A DNA stretch of 5,984 nt, from assembly GCA_902386085.1 (NCBI GenBank), contig CABMIA010000078.1, positions 1-5,984 of the forward strand, in the 5' to 3' direction. The notes under the pieces were generated by a model. The model was not told where the DNA came from, did not search any database, and worked only from the letters and a program-made list of their open reading frames with translations. The DNA is from an uncultured archaeon (lineage in GTDB: Archaea; Halobacteriota; Methanosarcinia; Methanosarcinales; Methanoperedenaceae). Below are positions 5,147-5,984 of the stretch, piece by piece (position 1 is the first letter of the stretch; each line of letters starts with the position of its first letter). The position numbers and the translations under genes were made by a program.

Positions 5147-5984
5147 GTTTCCGGGAAAAACTTCTTTCGAAGGAATTCATTGTCACAGCAGAAATAAGCC
5201 CGCCAAAAGGTACCGGCATAACCGGTATGACGGGAGATGCAAGCTCATTGAATGGTATTGTCGATGCGATCAATGTAACCGATAACCAGCGTGCAGTTAT
5301 GAAAATGAGCCCCCTGGCAGCCTGCACCCTTCTTAAGCTCCAGGGGTACGAGACGATAATGCATCTTGCATGCAGGGACAGGAACAGGCTTGCACTCCAG
5401 GGAGATCTCCTGGGAGCATCGGCTCTTGGAATAAAGAACATCCTTGTAATGTCGGGAGACCATCCTGTAAAAGGCGACCATGCCGGGGCAAAACCTGTTT
5501 ATGATCTTGATTCAGTACAGCTTCTTGGATTGATCCAAAAATTAAACAATGGATTTGATTTTTCAGGAAACCGGCTTGAGGGCAGGACGGATCTCTGTAC
5601 CGGTGCGGTGACGAATACGGAACTGAATGAAGCCGCACTCATAAAACTTAAGAAAAAAATCAAGATGGGAGCAGCTTTTATCCAGACGCAGGCAGTTTTT
5701 GATGCCGGAAAATTTGCAGACTTTTTGTATAAAGTCAGTGATGCCCGGCTGAAAAGAGTAAAAATAATGGCAGGCATAATCCCTCTCAGGTCAGAAAAAA
5801 GTGCGCAGTTCCTGAATAAAAACATCGCAGGGATCAAAGTACCCGACGACGTTATAAACAGGATGAGGACGGCAAAAAACCCGGACGCCGAAGGGATGGA
5901 AATAGCAGCAGATTTAATAAATGAACTGCACGGCATGTGCGGCGGGGTTCACATTATGCCGATCGGGGGCCATGAAAATACTGG
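5143..5984 (+). CDS. metF: MetF, methylenetetrahydrofolate reductase flavoprotein subunit (3' end outside window)
   Basis: Reduces 5,10-methylene-tetrahydrofolate to 5-methyl-tetrahydrofolate with FAD. The frame stays open to the window edge and gives 280 residues, beginning MSFREKLLSKEFIVTAEISP. Family landmarks in order are E17 in TAEISPPKG, the position of the catalytic glutamate of E. coli MetF; NVTDNQR (44-50); HLACRDRNRLALQGDLLGA (74-92); D106 in LVMSGDHP, near the FAD; FIQTQAVFD (179-187), with Q183 where the folate-binding glutamine lies; and GVHIMPIGG (268-276) near the C-terminus. Since the usual length is about 290-310 residues, only a short tail is missing. It has no C-terminal fusion within the window and its partner is MetV directly upstream, giving the heterodimer type. 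The start is TTG, supported by GGAGG at 5130-5134, and overlaps the metV stop by three bases. Confidence 0.92.
   Translation, partial: MSFREKLLSKEFIVTAEISPPKGTGITGMTGDASSLNGIVDAINVTDNQRAVMKMSPLAACTLLKLQGYETIMHLACRDRNRLALQGDLLGASALGIKNILVMSGDHPVKGDHAGAKPVYDLDSVQLLGLIQKLNNGFDFSGNRLEGRTDLCTGAVTNTELNEAALIKLKKKIKMGAAFIQTQAVFDAGKFADFLYKVSDARLKRVKIMAGIIPLRSEKSAQFLNKNIAGIKVPDDVINRMRTAKNPDAEGMEIAADLINELHGMCGGVHIMPIGGHENT

Noticed and set aside
5127..5936. Several minus-strand frames across 5127-5936
   Set aside because: They lie opposite metF, whose plus-strand frame is open throughout with all family landmarks; the antisense frames carry no motifs.
1..5984. CRISPR array, tRNA or rRNA gene, transposase or attachment site
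   Set aside because: No regularly spaced repeats, no cloverleaf-like or rRNA sequence and no transposase motifs seen; the window is almost fully coding.

Overview
The window looks like part of an anaerobic, cytochrome-rich methane-cycling archaeon of the Methanosarcinales, most plausibly a 'Candidatus Methanoperedens' (ANME-2d) type. This is inferred from the combination of a c-type multihaem cytochrome ending in a PGF-CTERM archaeosortase signal, a Rieske/cytochrome b6-type complex with its own small c-type cytochrome, TATA-like AT-rich promoter elements, and a folate cluster (folP-metV-metF) of the kind that supplies biosynthetic tetrahydrofolate in archaea that use methanopterin for energy metabolism. 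No marker gene for the lineage is present, so the placement is an inference.

Region 1 (1-2935, + strand) is one tight operon already running when the window opens. In order it encodes the C-terminal part of a multihaem cytochrome c, a monohaem membrane-anchored cytochrome c, an unidentified protein with two membrane helices, a Tat-type Rieske iron-sulfur protein, a cytochrome b6-like subunit, a subunit IV-like subunit and an overlapping 59-residue membrane protein. Genes are spaced by a few bases or overlap, and most have clear GAGG-type ribosome binding sites. Together they should form a quinol (or methanophenazine) oxidising complex that bifurcates electrons at a Qo site and passes the high-potential electron through Rieske to c-type haems on the outer face. 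The cytochrome b is split as in b6f, has the 14-residue spacing of the second haem histidine pair typical of b6, and keeps the cysteine that carries the covalent haem c_n in b6f.

Region 2 (2904-3182, - strand) is a small glutaredoxin-like thiol-redox protein. It converges on the operon and overlaps its last reading frame; a perfect 9-bp inverted repeat lies just beyond its stop.

Region 3 (3183-3302) is a 120-bp divergent, AT-rich intergenic region with TATA-like elements in both directions.

Region 4 (3303-5984, + strand) is a translationally coupled folate operon: a dihydropteroate synthase with an extra C-terminal domain, the cysteine-rich MetV subunit and the flavoprotein MetF (TTG start, cut off by the window end). 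The joint role is to make tetrahydrofolate and methyl-tetrahydrofolate.
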